From Deltaproteobacteria bacterium (GTDB lineage: Bacteria; Desulfobacterota; Desulfarculia; Adiutricales; Adiutricaceae), in NCBI GenBank assembly GCA_031279155.1, contig JAITJB010000308.1:1-12655 (forward strand): a stretch of 12,655 nt of DNA. The letters run 5' to 3'. The stretch's first letter is position 1. Each line of letters starts with the position of its first letter. The position numbers were made by a program, and so were the translations under genes. Below, piece by piece: positions 1 to 7,184 of the stretch. A model generated the notes under the pieces. The model had not been told where the DNA came from. It ran no database searches and worked only from the letters and a program-made list of their open reading frames with translations.

Positions 1-9
1 ATCAATTGC

Positions 10-459
10 GTGGGCCTTTACGGTTTAATGGAGTTTGTCTGCCGTAGCGTAAATAGTAATCCCGAGAAAACTGAAGAAGCAAATTTGGTTCCCGGGACCT
101 TGACGGTAACTTCTATGTCGATTTCTCTAAATCCCGACGATCTGCCTCAGGTTGAGGAAATCATCAACAATTACGATCATCGCTCTTACAAGATGGTAAC
201 CGATCCCAACGGTTATTTAAGGATAACAGTTGATTTAGAAGCCAAAGAGCTAGTTGTCTTTCATCACAGCCACGAGGGGCTAGAATTAGGAAGGTACCGC
301 TCTAAGACTCCCCAAGATATGTCCTGGCAACTTGAGCGAGCTAAGGTTATCTCAAATTTAGGCCACGCCATGTATGTGGGAAGTCAACTTGAGAGGGCCT
401 GGTATCATCTCCACAGGGGCCGCGAGTATATTCAAGATAAGAGTAAGCTCGTCGATTGA
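10..459 (+). CDS. DUF4346-like domain protein, probably 5'-truncated by the window edge
   Basis: Function is unknown. The C-terminal 110 or so residues resemble, from memory, the DUF4346 domain. A block with DPNGYLRI, then a beta-rich stretch ending VVFHHSHEG, is followed by a helical signature with GHAMYVGSQLERA and a terminal YIQDK; family members carry HAxYLGxELxKAE and YxQD at these places. The frame is open back to base 1. GTG at 10 and ATG at 28 both lack a convincing ribosome-binding site, so the gene probably begins before the window and this may be the C-terminal domain of a longer protein. No signal peptide or membrane segment is visible. The helicase gene begins 29-38 nt downstream on the same strand, so the two may be co-transcribed. 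The family link is by motif pattern only; if it fails, treat this as a hypothetical protein. Confidence 0.6.
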   Translation: MGLYGLMEFVCRSVNSNPEKTEEANLVPGTLTVTSMSISLNPDDLPQVEEIINNYDHRSYKMVTDPNGYLRITVDLEAKELVVFHHSHEGLELGRYRSKTPQDMSWQLERAKVISNLGHAMYVGSQLERAWYHLHRGREYIQDKSKLVD

Positions 460-484
460 TTGAGGCCTAGTTAGATTTTTTTAA

Positions 485-489
485 AAGGA
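485..489 (+). promoter_or_regulatory. Shine-Dalgarno AAGGA that favours a TTG start at 498 for the helicase
   Basis: The only purine-rich site before the helicase is AAAAGGA at 483-489. It abuts and overlaps the ATG at 489, leaving no spacer for that start. The in-frame TTG at 498 lies 8 nt beyond AAGGA, a normal distance, and would give a protein starting MEPLDNLNSEQ. That matches the usual short N-terminus before motif Q in this helicase family. Confidence 0.5.
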
Positions 490-2624
490 TGTTTTTTTTG
501 GAGCCCTTAGATAATTTAAATAGCGAGCAATTGCGAGCCGTCAAGCACACCGAAGGCTACGTCCGGGTGACGGCCGGCCCCGGGACGGGCAAAACTCGTA
601 CCTTAACGGCAAGGTACTGTTACCTGGTGGCTAATCTGGGCGTAAACCCCATGAACATCTTGTGCGCAACCTTCACCAATCGGGCGGCCTCCGAGATGAA
701 ATCTAGGATCCGGGCCCAGGTGGGCGAGCTCGACCTCGGGCAGATCTCAACGGTTCATTCCTTCTGTACGCGCATCCTCAAAGAAGAAATCCATAGGATG
801 GGCTTTCCCAAAAACTTTACTATCTACGATACCGCCGATCAAAAAGATCTCTTGGAGATGATCTTTACCGACATGGAGCTTTCCAGTCAAGAGATGACCA
901 TTAAAAAGGCCATTGACGAAATTTTAGAAGCTAGGAAAGTTGACTTAGGTTACGTAGATAAATTTCTACTTTTAAATAATGAGGTCATCCGTAATGAGAT
1001 TAAAAAATGCGAAAATTTTCGAGACGAAATATTTCTTCGCTATCTCTACGAGCAGAAAAAAGCCTATGCCTTAGATTTTAATGATCTGATAAATTTCGCT
1101 GTTTATCTCCTCAATACCTACCATGAAGTCCGCGACAAATGGCAAAAGCGCCTGGAATACATCATGATCGATGAGTTCCAGGACATGAGTAAAAAGCAGT
1201 ATGATCTGGTGGCCCTGTTAGCCGGCTACCACCATAATCTCTTTATCGTAGGGGACCCTGATCAGACTATCTACACCTGGCGGGGATCCCATGTGGAGCT
1301 CTTCAATAAGTTTACCGAAAGACACCCCAACGCCACCAGTATCAGCCTAATCCGCAACTACCGATCGACTCCGACTATTTTAGATACCGCCTCTAATATT
1401 ATTAACAACAACCCTGACCGACTGGCCTATCGCCCGGTAGCCCAGCGTCCAACGGGCCATAAGCCGCTATTTTTCCGGGCCGGTGACGTCCGCGAAGAAG
1501 CTTACTGGCTGGCCACTCAAATAGATGGGCTTATTAAAAACAGCGACTTAAAACTATCCGATATCGCCGTCATCTACCGCGCCCACTATCAAAGCCGGGC
1601 CATCGAGGAAGCCCTGATAAGAAAAAAATTGCCCTACCGCCTCTATAGCGGGGTGGAGTTCTATAACCGCGCTGAGATCAAAGACATGCTCTGTTACCTC
1701 AGGATGTTAACCTGGGCTGATAACACGGCCTTTTTGCGGACTATCAAGACGCCTCGGAAGAAATTTGGCCCAAAAAAACTGGCTCTTTTAGCCCAAAAGG
1801 CCGAAAAAGCCGGCGGGATTAATCTCTATCAAGCCTTAAAAGATAATATCGAAGATGATAATTTTAAGACGACCGGGGTCTTAAACTACGTTGAGACCAT
1901 CGAGACGCTTAAGGGTGAAATAGGCGCTCTTAGCTTAGGCGATCTTTTCCAAAAGCTTATGGACTTAACCGGCTACGAGGCTTACCTAAGAACTCTTGGC
2001 GATCAAGAGCGCTTAGATAACGCTTCCGAGCTCAAAAGGGCCATCGCGGCCTTTGGCCAAGATGAGGAAGCGACAATCTACGATTACCTAAACCAGGCCG
2101 CTCTTTTCACCAACCTCGACCGCGAGGACCATGGTGAAGCCACCGTTAAGCTCATGACCGTCCACGGGGCCAAGGGCTTGGAGTTTCCGGCTGTCTTAAT
2201 CTGCGGGCTCAGTGAGGGGCAATTTCCCAGCCGCTTCGCTGTTACGGTTGATGAAATGATCGAGGAGAGAAGATTGTGTTACGTGGCCATGACCAGGGCT
2301 AAAGACTTTTTGTTTTTAACCGAATCAGGTAATGGGGGGCATACCGGCTTAAGTAAAGAGACCTCGCGCTTTGTCTTGGAAGCCGGGCCCGATACCATAA
2401 GCTATCTGACCAGCCCCCAAGTGTCGGTTAAAAATATTAGGCCAGAGGTTATAGAATCTTTTAACGTCCCCAAGCACGAGGTCGGGGGCCGAGTCTGCCA
2501 CCCGGTCTTCGGCCATGGGGTTATCTTAGAAGTTAGGTTAACCGAGGGCGCCTACTTAGTGCGCTTTGAAGATCTTGAAACGCCTCGCTCCATTCGCTTT
2601 GGTACGTTACTAACTTTAGTCTAG
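489..2624 (+). CDS. uvrD: ATP-dependent 3'-5' DNA helicase, UvrD/PcrA/Rep family (SF1A)
   Basis: This is a superfamily 1A helicase that unwinds DNA with 3'-5' polarity using ATP, expected to act in the cytoplasm in excision or mismatch repair and in clearing replication conflicts. All core motifs are visible: motif Q LNSEQLRAV (10-18), Walker A AGPGTGKT (29-36), motif Ia ATFTNRAASEM, VHSF, motif II IDEFQD (227-232), motif III GDPDQTIYTWRGS (from 255), motif IV RNYRS, motif V MTVHGAKGLEF (to 566) and motif VI RRLCYVAMTRA (594-604). The C-terminus has a small HPVFGHGVILEV...VRFED module like the C-terminal domain of PcrA/UvrD. Length (711 aa) is close to PcrA. It is intact, with no missing motif. 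A TTG at 498 is probably the real start. The UvrD versus PcrA name is a convention I cannot settle here, and no RecB-type nuclease domain is present. Confidence 0.95.
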   Translation: MFFLEPLDNLNSEQLRAVKHTEGYVRVTAGPGTGKTRTLTARYCYLVANLGVNPMNILCATFTNRAASEMKSRIRAQVGELDLGQISTVHSFCTRILKEEIHRMGFPKNFTIYDTADQKDLLEMIFTDMELSSQEMTIKKAIDEILEARKVDLGYVDKFLLLNNEVIRNEIKKCENFRDEIFLRYLYEQKKAYALDFNDLINFAVYLLNTYHEVRDKWQKRLEYIMIDEFQDMSKKQYDLVALLAGYHHNLFIVGDPDQTIYTWRGSHVELFNKFTERHPNATSISLIRNYRSTPTILDTASNIINNNPDRLAYRPVAQRPTGHKPLFFRAGDVREEAYWLATQIDGLIKNSDLKLSDIAVIYRAHYQSRAIEEALIRKKLPYRLYSGVEFYNRAEIKDMLCYLRMLTWADNTAFLRTIKTPRKKFGPKKLALLAQKAEKAGGINLYQALKDNIEDDNFKTTGVLNYVETIETLKGEIGALSLGDLFQKLMDLTGYEAYLRTLGDQERLDNASELKRAIAAFGQDEEATIYDYLNQAALFTNLDREDHGEATVKLMTVHGAKGLEFPAVLICGLSEGQFPSRFAVTVDEMIEERRLCYVAMTRAKDFLFLTESGNGGHTGLSKETSRFVLEAGPDTISYLTSPQVSVKNIRPEVIESFNVPKHEVGGRVCHPVFGHGVILEVRLTEGAYLVRFEDLETPRSIRFGTLLTLV

Positions 2625-2675
2625 ACGCCAAACCCCTAAGTCTAGATGGCCCGCCTATTTTAGCTTTACTTGCCC

Positions 2676-2695
2676 GCCTAGAAGGCCTTCTAGGC
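2676..2695. terminator. Perfect 20-bp palindrome between convergent genes, candidate bidirectional terminator
   Basis: GCCTAGAAGG is followed at once by its reverse complement CCTTCTAGGC. In RNA this folds as an 8-bp stem with a GGCC loop on either strand. It lies 52 nt after the helicase stop and 88 nt after the phosphatase stop, where tail-to-tail genes need termination. The following T run on the + strand is short (TTTGAGGTTTT) and there is none on the - strand, so termination efficiency is doubtful. A protein-binding dyad is the alternative. Confidence 0.45.
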
Positions 2696-2712
2696 TTTGA
2701 GGTTTTAGATTC

Positions 2713-2790
2713 CCATCAGACTCCTAACAGACGCCCAGAAGACTTCCATCAGGCTCCTTACCAAACTCCCATCAAACTCCCATCAAACTC
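2713..2790. repeat. Degenerate 11-bp direct repeat, unit ACTCCCATCAA
   Basis: Two exact 11-bp copies lie at 2765-2775 and 2776-2786, followed by a 4-nt partial copy. Two diverged copies lie upstream, CCATCAGACTCCTAA at 2713 and CCATCAGGCTCCTTA at 2746. The core CCATCA starts at 2713, 2746, 2769 and 2780, so spacings are 33, 23 and 11, near multiples of 11. The TGA stop of the - strand phosphatase gene lies inside the second exact copy. It looks like slippage-generated tandem sequence. Confidence 0.6.
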
Positions 2791-3943
2791 TTTGAACCCT
2801 AACCGATTTAAGATGCTTGGTTCTTAAGACTTCGGAAAGTTTTTGGACCAGGGTCTGCCTTAAGTCAAAGTCCACGGCTCGCGAGGGATCGAAGTTGGCA
2901 ACGTTAATGCCGGTTCCTTCCATGATGTGGATGATGTCGTGAGAGAGAAGAAATCTTACTAAGGATCCGGCAGCATCGGCTTGGTTGAGGTTATCGGTCT
3001 GAAGGTAACTTATGGCCCGGCTCAAGGTCAGAAGGCCTTCGGTCACCAGATCCACGCCTTCCATGATAGATAAGGGCGGGAGCCCGCCCCGGCTCTCGCT
3101 GCCAACGCTTAAGCGCCGCTTAAGTTCACGGGCAAGTAGTATGGCCGTAGTCCCGCCGCAGACGGCCTTGCGGCCATTGAAGCGGTCGAAGGCTAGGGCG
3201 TAGTAGGAATCGCGCCGCTTCTCAAAGGGCGGGCCAGTAAAAACGACGCAGCGCCGGGGATTTCGGAAATGGACGACCACGGCTGAGATGTCATCGACCG
3301 GCTTATGTTGAGGCGAGAGTTTCAAGGCTAAGGATGTAATGTGTTTACAAAGCCTAAGGCTATCGAGGGTATAATGGCGCTCTAAGCTAGAAACGAGAAA
3401 GTCCAATAAGCCCTTGCGGCCCAAGCCCAATGAGTTGGGGCCGGGTTGGCCGATGCCGGCTTGGGTCACGCCGTCACTAACAAAGATGAGCCGATCGCCT
3501 TCTTCGACCTTAAGGTTATAGAGCTTTAAGTGGCGGTCAGGAAAGCTCTGGGACTCTATAAAGGTGTATGGCGCAGGAATGGGTTTATGGCCCCTAAGCC
3601 ATAAAAAATCCGGGTTACCCTCCTCGACCACTCGGACTCGGCCTTCGTCATCGCAGTCTAAAACCGAGAAGGTGGCGTAATTTAAGCCGCGCACTCGGCA
3701 GACCGGGAGGGAATTCATGATAATGGCCGCTGCCTGACGAATATCCATATCTTCTTCGATAAAGCCAATGAGCATGGTGGCCGTCATCCTGGCTAAAATC
3801 GAGGCCTTAACGCCGCTACCCAAACCATCGGACAAGACGGCTAAAACTCTACCCTCTTCGGCGTAGCGCCGGGAGATAAAGTAGTCGCCAAAGGCGTTTT
3901 GGCCGTGTTTTTTTTCTTGGCTGCAGCTGATATCGATATACAT
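2783..3943 (-). CDS. SpoIIE/PP2C-family serine/threonine phosphatase partnered with HydS
   Basis: Residues 1-230 form a PP2C-like phosphatase domain of the SpoIIE type. Expected metal-binding aspartates are visible at D20 (AFGD), D39 (LSDGLGSG), D157 (VSDGVTQ) and D217/D218 (PVDDISAVVV). It should remove phosphate from Ser/Thr of a cytosolic partner, which is not identifiable here. Residues 232-386 are a second region with VVFTGPP, GGTTAILLARELKRRL and GVDLVTEGLLTLSRA, which I recall as a C-terminal extension of phosphatases found next to PAS-containing [FeFe] hydrogenases; its function is unknown to me. The gene follows hydS by 71 nt on the same strand, supporting a shared transcript and pathway. 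The upstream ribosome-binding site is weak (GAGA about 5 nt before the ATG). No kinase, anti-sigma factor or anti-anti-sigma factor occurs in the window. No signal peptide or membrane segment is visible. Confidence 0.88.
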   Translation of the reverse strand: MYIDISCSQEKKHGQNAFGDYFISRRYAEEGRVLAVLSDGLGSGVKASILARMTATMLIGFIEEDMDIRQAAAIIMNSLPVCRVRGLNYATFSVLDCDDEGRVRVVEEGNPDFLWLRGHKPIPAPYTFIESQSFPDRHLKLYNLKVEEGDRLIFVSDGVTQAGIGQPGPNSLGLGRKGLLDFLVSSLERHYTLDSLRLCKHITSLALKLSPQHKPVDDISAVVVHFRNPRRCVVFTGPPFEKRRDSYYALAFDRFNGRKAVCGGTTAILLARELKRRLSVGSESRGGLPPLSIMEGVDLVTEGLLTLSRAISYLQTDNLNQADAAGSLVRFLLSHDIIHIMEGTGINVANFDPSRAVDFDLRQTLVQKLSEVLRTKHLKSVRVQRV

Positions 3944-4014
3944 TTTTATCTCGGGTTTTTTTTTAGGTTTTTGTTTCGGATGGCTTTTTTGGTTAATTTT
4001 AGGGTTTTTTTATC

Positions 4015-5793
4015 TTACTTTTCTAGCAAATTGGCCTCTAGAGCGCTAGGGCCGTCATTATTTTTGTCATTTAGCTCTTGGGCTTCTTCATCGTCTTCAA
4101 AGTCTCCGGCTACGGCGGTTAAAATCGATTCCGTCTCCACCATGTGTTCACCCAAAAGGCACGCTATCTCTTGGACAGTAGAGATGTTTCGGTCAATAAC
4201 CTCGCGGACTTTTTTAGCTAAGCTGGCTCGGGCGGCTTTTAGCGAGGTCATGTCGGTTACGGTGGCGCCGGCGATTTGGTATTTTTCCACGCTAAAGATG
4301 TAGATGTTATAGAGCTTACCTTTGTAAAGGCGATGCTCTTTATGGATATCTTCGCCGGTCATTAAGACCTTTCGGATGAGCCCACCAAATTCTATCCAAT
4401 CGGTAACCGGGGTCCCCACCAGTTCCTCGGGCCGCAAGTTTATGTTGTGATCTGAGGGCTCTAAAAACATTCTGAGGAAAGACTCATTGACCTCTAAGAT
4501 ATCCATCTGCCGGTCTACCATGACGATGGCCGAAGGCATGGCCTTAACCAGGGCCGCCGCCTTGCGAGTGGCTAGGCGCCTCATATTGGAGACGCACATC
4601 TGCGGCTCAGCCGCCCCGTCTAAGATAGCTGCGGCTAGTTCTCGGCAGCCGGCGTAGCCGCAGCCCGAGCAGTTTAGCTCATCTTCGGGATGGTATTTTC
4701 CGAGTTTAGCTAAGGTAGCCTGAAGTTCGTCTGGCGGGTGAGGCGTGGGGATAGCTCCAGAAGCAAAATAGGTAACCGGATAGAGCGTCCAAGGGGCCTC
4801 GTAGTCGATGGAGGGCCTATGGCGGACGTGGCGCAGTAAATCACTCATGGCTAAGACAACTGAGCGATCAGATGAAATGGCCGGACCCGTCACGCAGCCG
4901 GCTTGGCAGGCCATGGCTTCGACAAATAGAGTATGCCGCAATTCCGCGCCCGTTAAGCTATCTAGGGCGCGGCCTAATTGATCTAAGGAGGTTAAGGTTA
5001 CGGTCTGGACGTCGTCATTTAAACCGGCCTTCTTTAAGCCCTCGATCATGCCGCCGCTTAAGGCATAAAGGGCGCCCTCAAAAGATCTCTCCGGAGAAAA
5101 AGTCGCCTCTTCATCGATGGGCAAAACGTCGGCTTCAAATTGGTAATCCCTCAGCCATCTTTTAAGCTCGCCAAAAGTTAAGGCCGCGCTCAGTATGTCA
5201 GGGTAGCGGTCGGCCTCGGATTTTTTGGCTACGCACGGCCCAACAAAGACCACCTTAAGCTCGTGGCCGTAGAGATCTTTAAGAAATTTAGCGTGGGTTA
5301 GGGCCGGGGAAGCCAAGGGAATCAGGCATTTGGTAAAATTGGGTTTATAGAGGCGGATATAGTCTACGGCAACCGGGCAGCAGCTCGATATGAATAAGCC
5401 AGAGCCAGCTTTGTTTAAGATTTCAGTAGTCCCCCTAGAAACCGATTCCGCCCCTAAGGCCGTCTCCCCGACAATACCAACGCCTAAGGCCTTTAGGGCG
5501 GCGATAATCCGGGCTCGGTTGTAGCCGGTAGCTCCCCGCCAGCTGGGCGCCAGCGAGACGGCGACCATCTCTTGGCTCTCAATTAAGCGGGTAACGACGC
5601 TTAAATCGTCTCGGAATTTTTTGGCGTTGCGAGGGCAGTAGGGGACGCATTGACCGCAGTTAAGGCAGCGGTTTTTAACGATTTCAGCCCGTCCATCGTG
5701 GACGTTAATGGCCTTAACATAACAGTAGCGTAAGCACTTGTAGCAGTCCTGGCAGGCGCTCAAGAGAGTATAAACCGGGGGAATGTTTTCCAT
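4015..5793 (-). CDS. hydS: Putative sensory [FeFe] hydrogenase with C-terminal PAS domain (group C, HydS-like)
   Basis: This is an H-cluster protein predicted to sense hydrogen or redox state in the cytoplasm rather than act in bulk metabolism. Domains in order: two [4Fe-4S] ferredoxin motifs (C14/C17/C20/C24 and C43/C46/C49/C53); the H-cluster domain with L1 SSCCP (C138, C139), L2 GPCVAKK (C187) and L3 EAMACQAGC (C296, C300); a four-cysteine Fe-S motif C-x2-C-x4-C-x16-C (C375, C378, C383, C400); a PAS domain at about 415-515; and a helical tail with EIACLLGEHMVETE. The PAS domain, the extra four-cysteine site and the adjacent PP2C phosphatase match group C enzymes. L2 has GPC where catalytic group A enzymes have MPC, and L3 lacks the GGGQP-like end. 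No hydE, hydF or hydG maturase genes lie nearby, so maturation must be encoded elsewhere. The ATG has no strong ribosome-binding site. Whether it turns over H2 at a useful rate cannot be told from sequence. Confidence 0.9.
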   Translation of the reverse strand: MENIPPVYTLLSACQDCYKCLRYCYVKAINVHDGRAEIVKNRCLNCGQCVPYCPRNAKKFRDDLSVVTRLIESQEMVAVSLAPSWRGATGYNRARIIAALKALGVGIVGETALGAESVSRGTTEILNKAGSGLFISSCCPVAVDYIRLYKPNFTKCLIPLASPALTHAKFLKDLYGHELKVVFVGPCVAKKSEADRYPDILSAALTFGELKRWLRDYQFEADVLPIDEEATFSPERSFEGALYALSGGMIEGLKKAGLNDDVQTVTLTSLDQLGRALDSLTGAELRHTLFVEAMACQAGCVTGPAISSDRSVVLAMSDLLRHVRHRPSIDYEAPWTLYPVTYFASGAIPTPHPPDELQATLAKLGKYHPEDELNCSGCGYAGCRELAAAILDGAAEPQMCVSNMRRLATRKAAALVKAMPSAIVMVDRQMDILEVNESFLRMFLEPSDHNINLRPEELVGTPVTDWIEFGGLIRKVLMTGEDIHKEHRLYKGKLYNIYIFSVEKYQIAGATVTDMTSLKAARASLAKKVREVIDRNISTVQEIACLLGEHMVETESILTAVAGDFEDDEEAQELNDKNNDGPSALEANLLEK

Positions 5794-5812
5794 GAGATTT
5801 CACTGGTATAAG

Positions 5813-5846
5813 GGCAAATAGTTTAGGGCAAGGATTATTAAGGCAA
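5813..5846 (-). promoter_or_regulatory. Three phased TTGCC repeats upstream of hydS
   Basis: On the coding (-) strand TTGCC occurs three times, at 5846-5842, 5831-5827 and 5817-5813, spaced 15 and 14 bp, in the 74-bp gap before hydS. No convincing -10 box at 17-bp spacing goes with them. They could bind a regulator or be chance; support is limited to the spacing. Confidence 0.2.
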
Positions 5847-5867
5847 GTTTTTTGGCAGGGGCGCATT

Positions 5868-7034
5868 CTAGGTTTTTGGGCGAAGGGAGGCGGGGGCCGC
5901 AGTTATGGGCGCGGTTTCCTTGGGCTTAAGGCCGCCTAAAGAGACCGGCTCGACGCCTAGGGGGGGATCGGATATCATTTTTTTGATTAGAGGGTTCTTT
6001 TTTAGCTGCTCTTCTTCGGAGAGCTTATGGGTCCTAAAGACGTGATTTCTGACTATGCCCTCGTAGACGCCTAATATCCGGTCGTAGTGGCTCAGTTCCT
6101 CCCAGAGTTTGAAGAGCTCTGAGTCGGTATCCACGTCTTTGAGGTAGGCCCCGTTGTTGCCCTCTACCGCCAGTAACCACCAGTTGGGGGCCTTGGGGTC
6201 AGATCCGCCGTTAACATGGAGGTGCTTGGCTCTCAGGGCTTTTATTTTATGGGTGATGTCCTCATCGACATCGTAGAAAGCCATCTTTAGGGCCTGACGG
6301 AAGGCGCCTTCGGTTATCTCCATGTTGATGGTGGTCAGCATTTCGGCCACCCGGCTCTCCCAGGATTGGAAAAGGTATAATATCTGCTTGTATTGGTGGC
6401 GTTTGGTCGGAAAGTTGGTGGTGGGAGGTAACGGTATTTCCGAAGTCTCAGGCTCAGTGAGGACTGGCTGCTCATCTGTAGGGGGATTTTTTTCTATGTT
6501 GGCGGCAAAATTTTCAGCCTGGTCAGGAGCGCCAAAGGTAGTCAACGCGTTTAAGATGTTTATGGAGCCAGTGGTTAAAGGCTCGGGCGGCGGCGGGGGA
6601 GTAGCGGTATCATTTTTGCGCCTCAGGTAGTTCCAGACGACTTGCTCGTGGATCTCTAAGAGTCGGTCGTAGTGGCTAAGTTCCTCCCAGAGCTTTAAGA
6701 GGTTTTCATTGGAGTCCACCCCTAAAAGGCGGGCCCCCTTCATGCCGCCTGAGCCTTTGGTCCACCATTGCGGGATGTTTTCATCAATATAAAGATGCTT
6801 ATCGCGAAGTCTCTGGATTTTAAGCGTAAAATCAGAGTCCAACCCCTGGAAGGTTTCCTCCATAACCTGACGAAAACGGCTGTCATCGATCTGTTTTTCT
6901 AAGGTCGAGCCTATGCGGACAAAGCGGGCCTCCCAGTTTTGAAACAACTGGAGGGCCTGCTCATATTGGCGGTGCCTAGGGGGATGGTCGCTGTCGTCGT
7001 CAATATCGACTATGTTGTTAGGCGGCTCGGGCAT
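5868..7034 (-). CDS. Uncharacterised protein with two tandem copies of one ~120-residue domain
   Basis: I do not recognise this family. The 388-residue protein contains an internal duplication: copy 1 spans about 20-140 and copy 2 about 211-334. Shared elements in order are the HQYxQ-type start, LFQxWExR, FRQ, a D-D-T/KI stretch, LRxKHL, a WW pair (90-91 and 285-286), GAxL with VD, and the near-identical LWEELSHYDR (115-124 and 310-319) followed by an E-x-V/IV-x-N helix. A proline-rich acidic linker (about 144-210) joins them, and a Pro/Lys-rich tail follows. No signal peptide, membrane segment, cysteine cluster or nucleotide-binding motif is visible, so it is probably cytosolic, perhaps a helical scaffold or adaptor. 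The start is supported by AGGA 6 nt before the ATG. It heads a row with hydS 74 nt downstream and the phosphatase after that, suggesting a link to that signalling pair; this link is inference. Confidence 0.8.
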   Translation of the reverse strand: MPEPPNNIVDIDDDSDHPPRHRQYEQALQLFQNWEARFVRIGSTLEKQIDDSRFRQVMEETFQGLDSDFTLKIQRLRDKHLYIDENIPQWWTKGSGGMKGARLLGVDSNENLLKLWEELSHYDRLLEIHEQVVWNYLRRKNDTATPPPPPEPLTTGSINILNALTTFGAPDQAENFAANIEKNPPTDEQPVLTEPETSEIPLPPTTNFPTKRHQYKQILYLFQSWESRVAEMLTTINMEITEGAFRQALKMAFYDVDEDITHKIKALRAKHLHVNGGSDPKAPNWWLLAVEGNNGAYLKDVDTDSELFKLWEELSHYDRILGVYEGIVRNHVFRTHKLSEEEQLKKNPLIKKMISDPPLGVEPVSLGGLKPKETAPITAAPASLRPKT

Positions 7035-7050
7035 TGGCTATCCTACAGAG

Positions 7051-7064
7051 CCGTCAATAGACGG
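7051..7064 (-). promoter_or_regulatory. Small hairpin just upstream of the ribosome-binding site of the duplicated-domain gene
   Basis: CCGTC-TATT-GACGG on the - strand makes a perfect 5-bp stem with a 4-nt loop. It ends 6 nt before the AGGA ribosome-binding site at 7044-7041. It could modulate ribosome access, but short stems of this size are common by chance. Confidence 0.3.
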
Positions 7065-7090
7065 AGCGTTCGTTAAAGTTAAAACTAAAG

Positions 7091-7134
7091 AAAAAAAAGG
7101 CTTAGCCCCTTTAGGAGAAAAGCGCTGGGGCCTT
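7091..7134 (-). terminator. Terminator-like hairpin with eight-T tract inside the 5' leader
   Basis: On the - strand AAGGCCCC (7134-7127) can pair with GGGG (7109-7106) and CCTT (7100-7097), with a CTAAG bulge on the 3' arm, followed by a run of eight T. The form is that of an intrinsic terminator. It stands about 57 nt before the start codon of the 388-residue protein and downstream of a candidate promoter, so it could be an attenuator for the hydS row. It could instead terminate read-through from the M16 peptidase gene. Confidence 0.5.
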
Positions 7135-7148
7135 AAATCTGTGTGATT

Positions 7149-7180
7149 GTTGGCGGAAAAAAAGCTGAGCAAATGCCAAC
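7149..7180 (-). promoter_or_regulatory. Leader hairpin GTTGGC/GCCAAC at the predicted transcript 5' end
   Basis: GTTGGC (7180-7175) and GCCAAC (7154-7149) form a perfect 6-bp stem with a 20-nt loop on the - strand. It starts at the position where a transcript from the promoter at 7185-7213 should begin, and it precedes the terminator-like hairpin. It does not match any riboswitch class I could recognise. Confidence 0.3.
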
Positions 7181-7184
7181 CTTT

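Noticed and set aside
2713..2790. Repeat array as a CRISPR
   Set aside because: Units are only 11 bp, adjacent or irregularly spaced, without spacers, leader or cas genes.
3899..4303. Open frame on the + strand opposite hydS
   Set aside because: It mirrors hydS codons and crosses a T-rich spacer, with Phe/Ser-rich low-complexity content. The - strand gene has clear domains and motifs.
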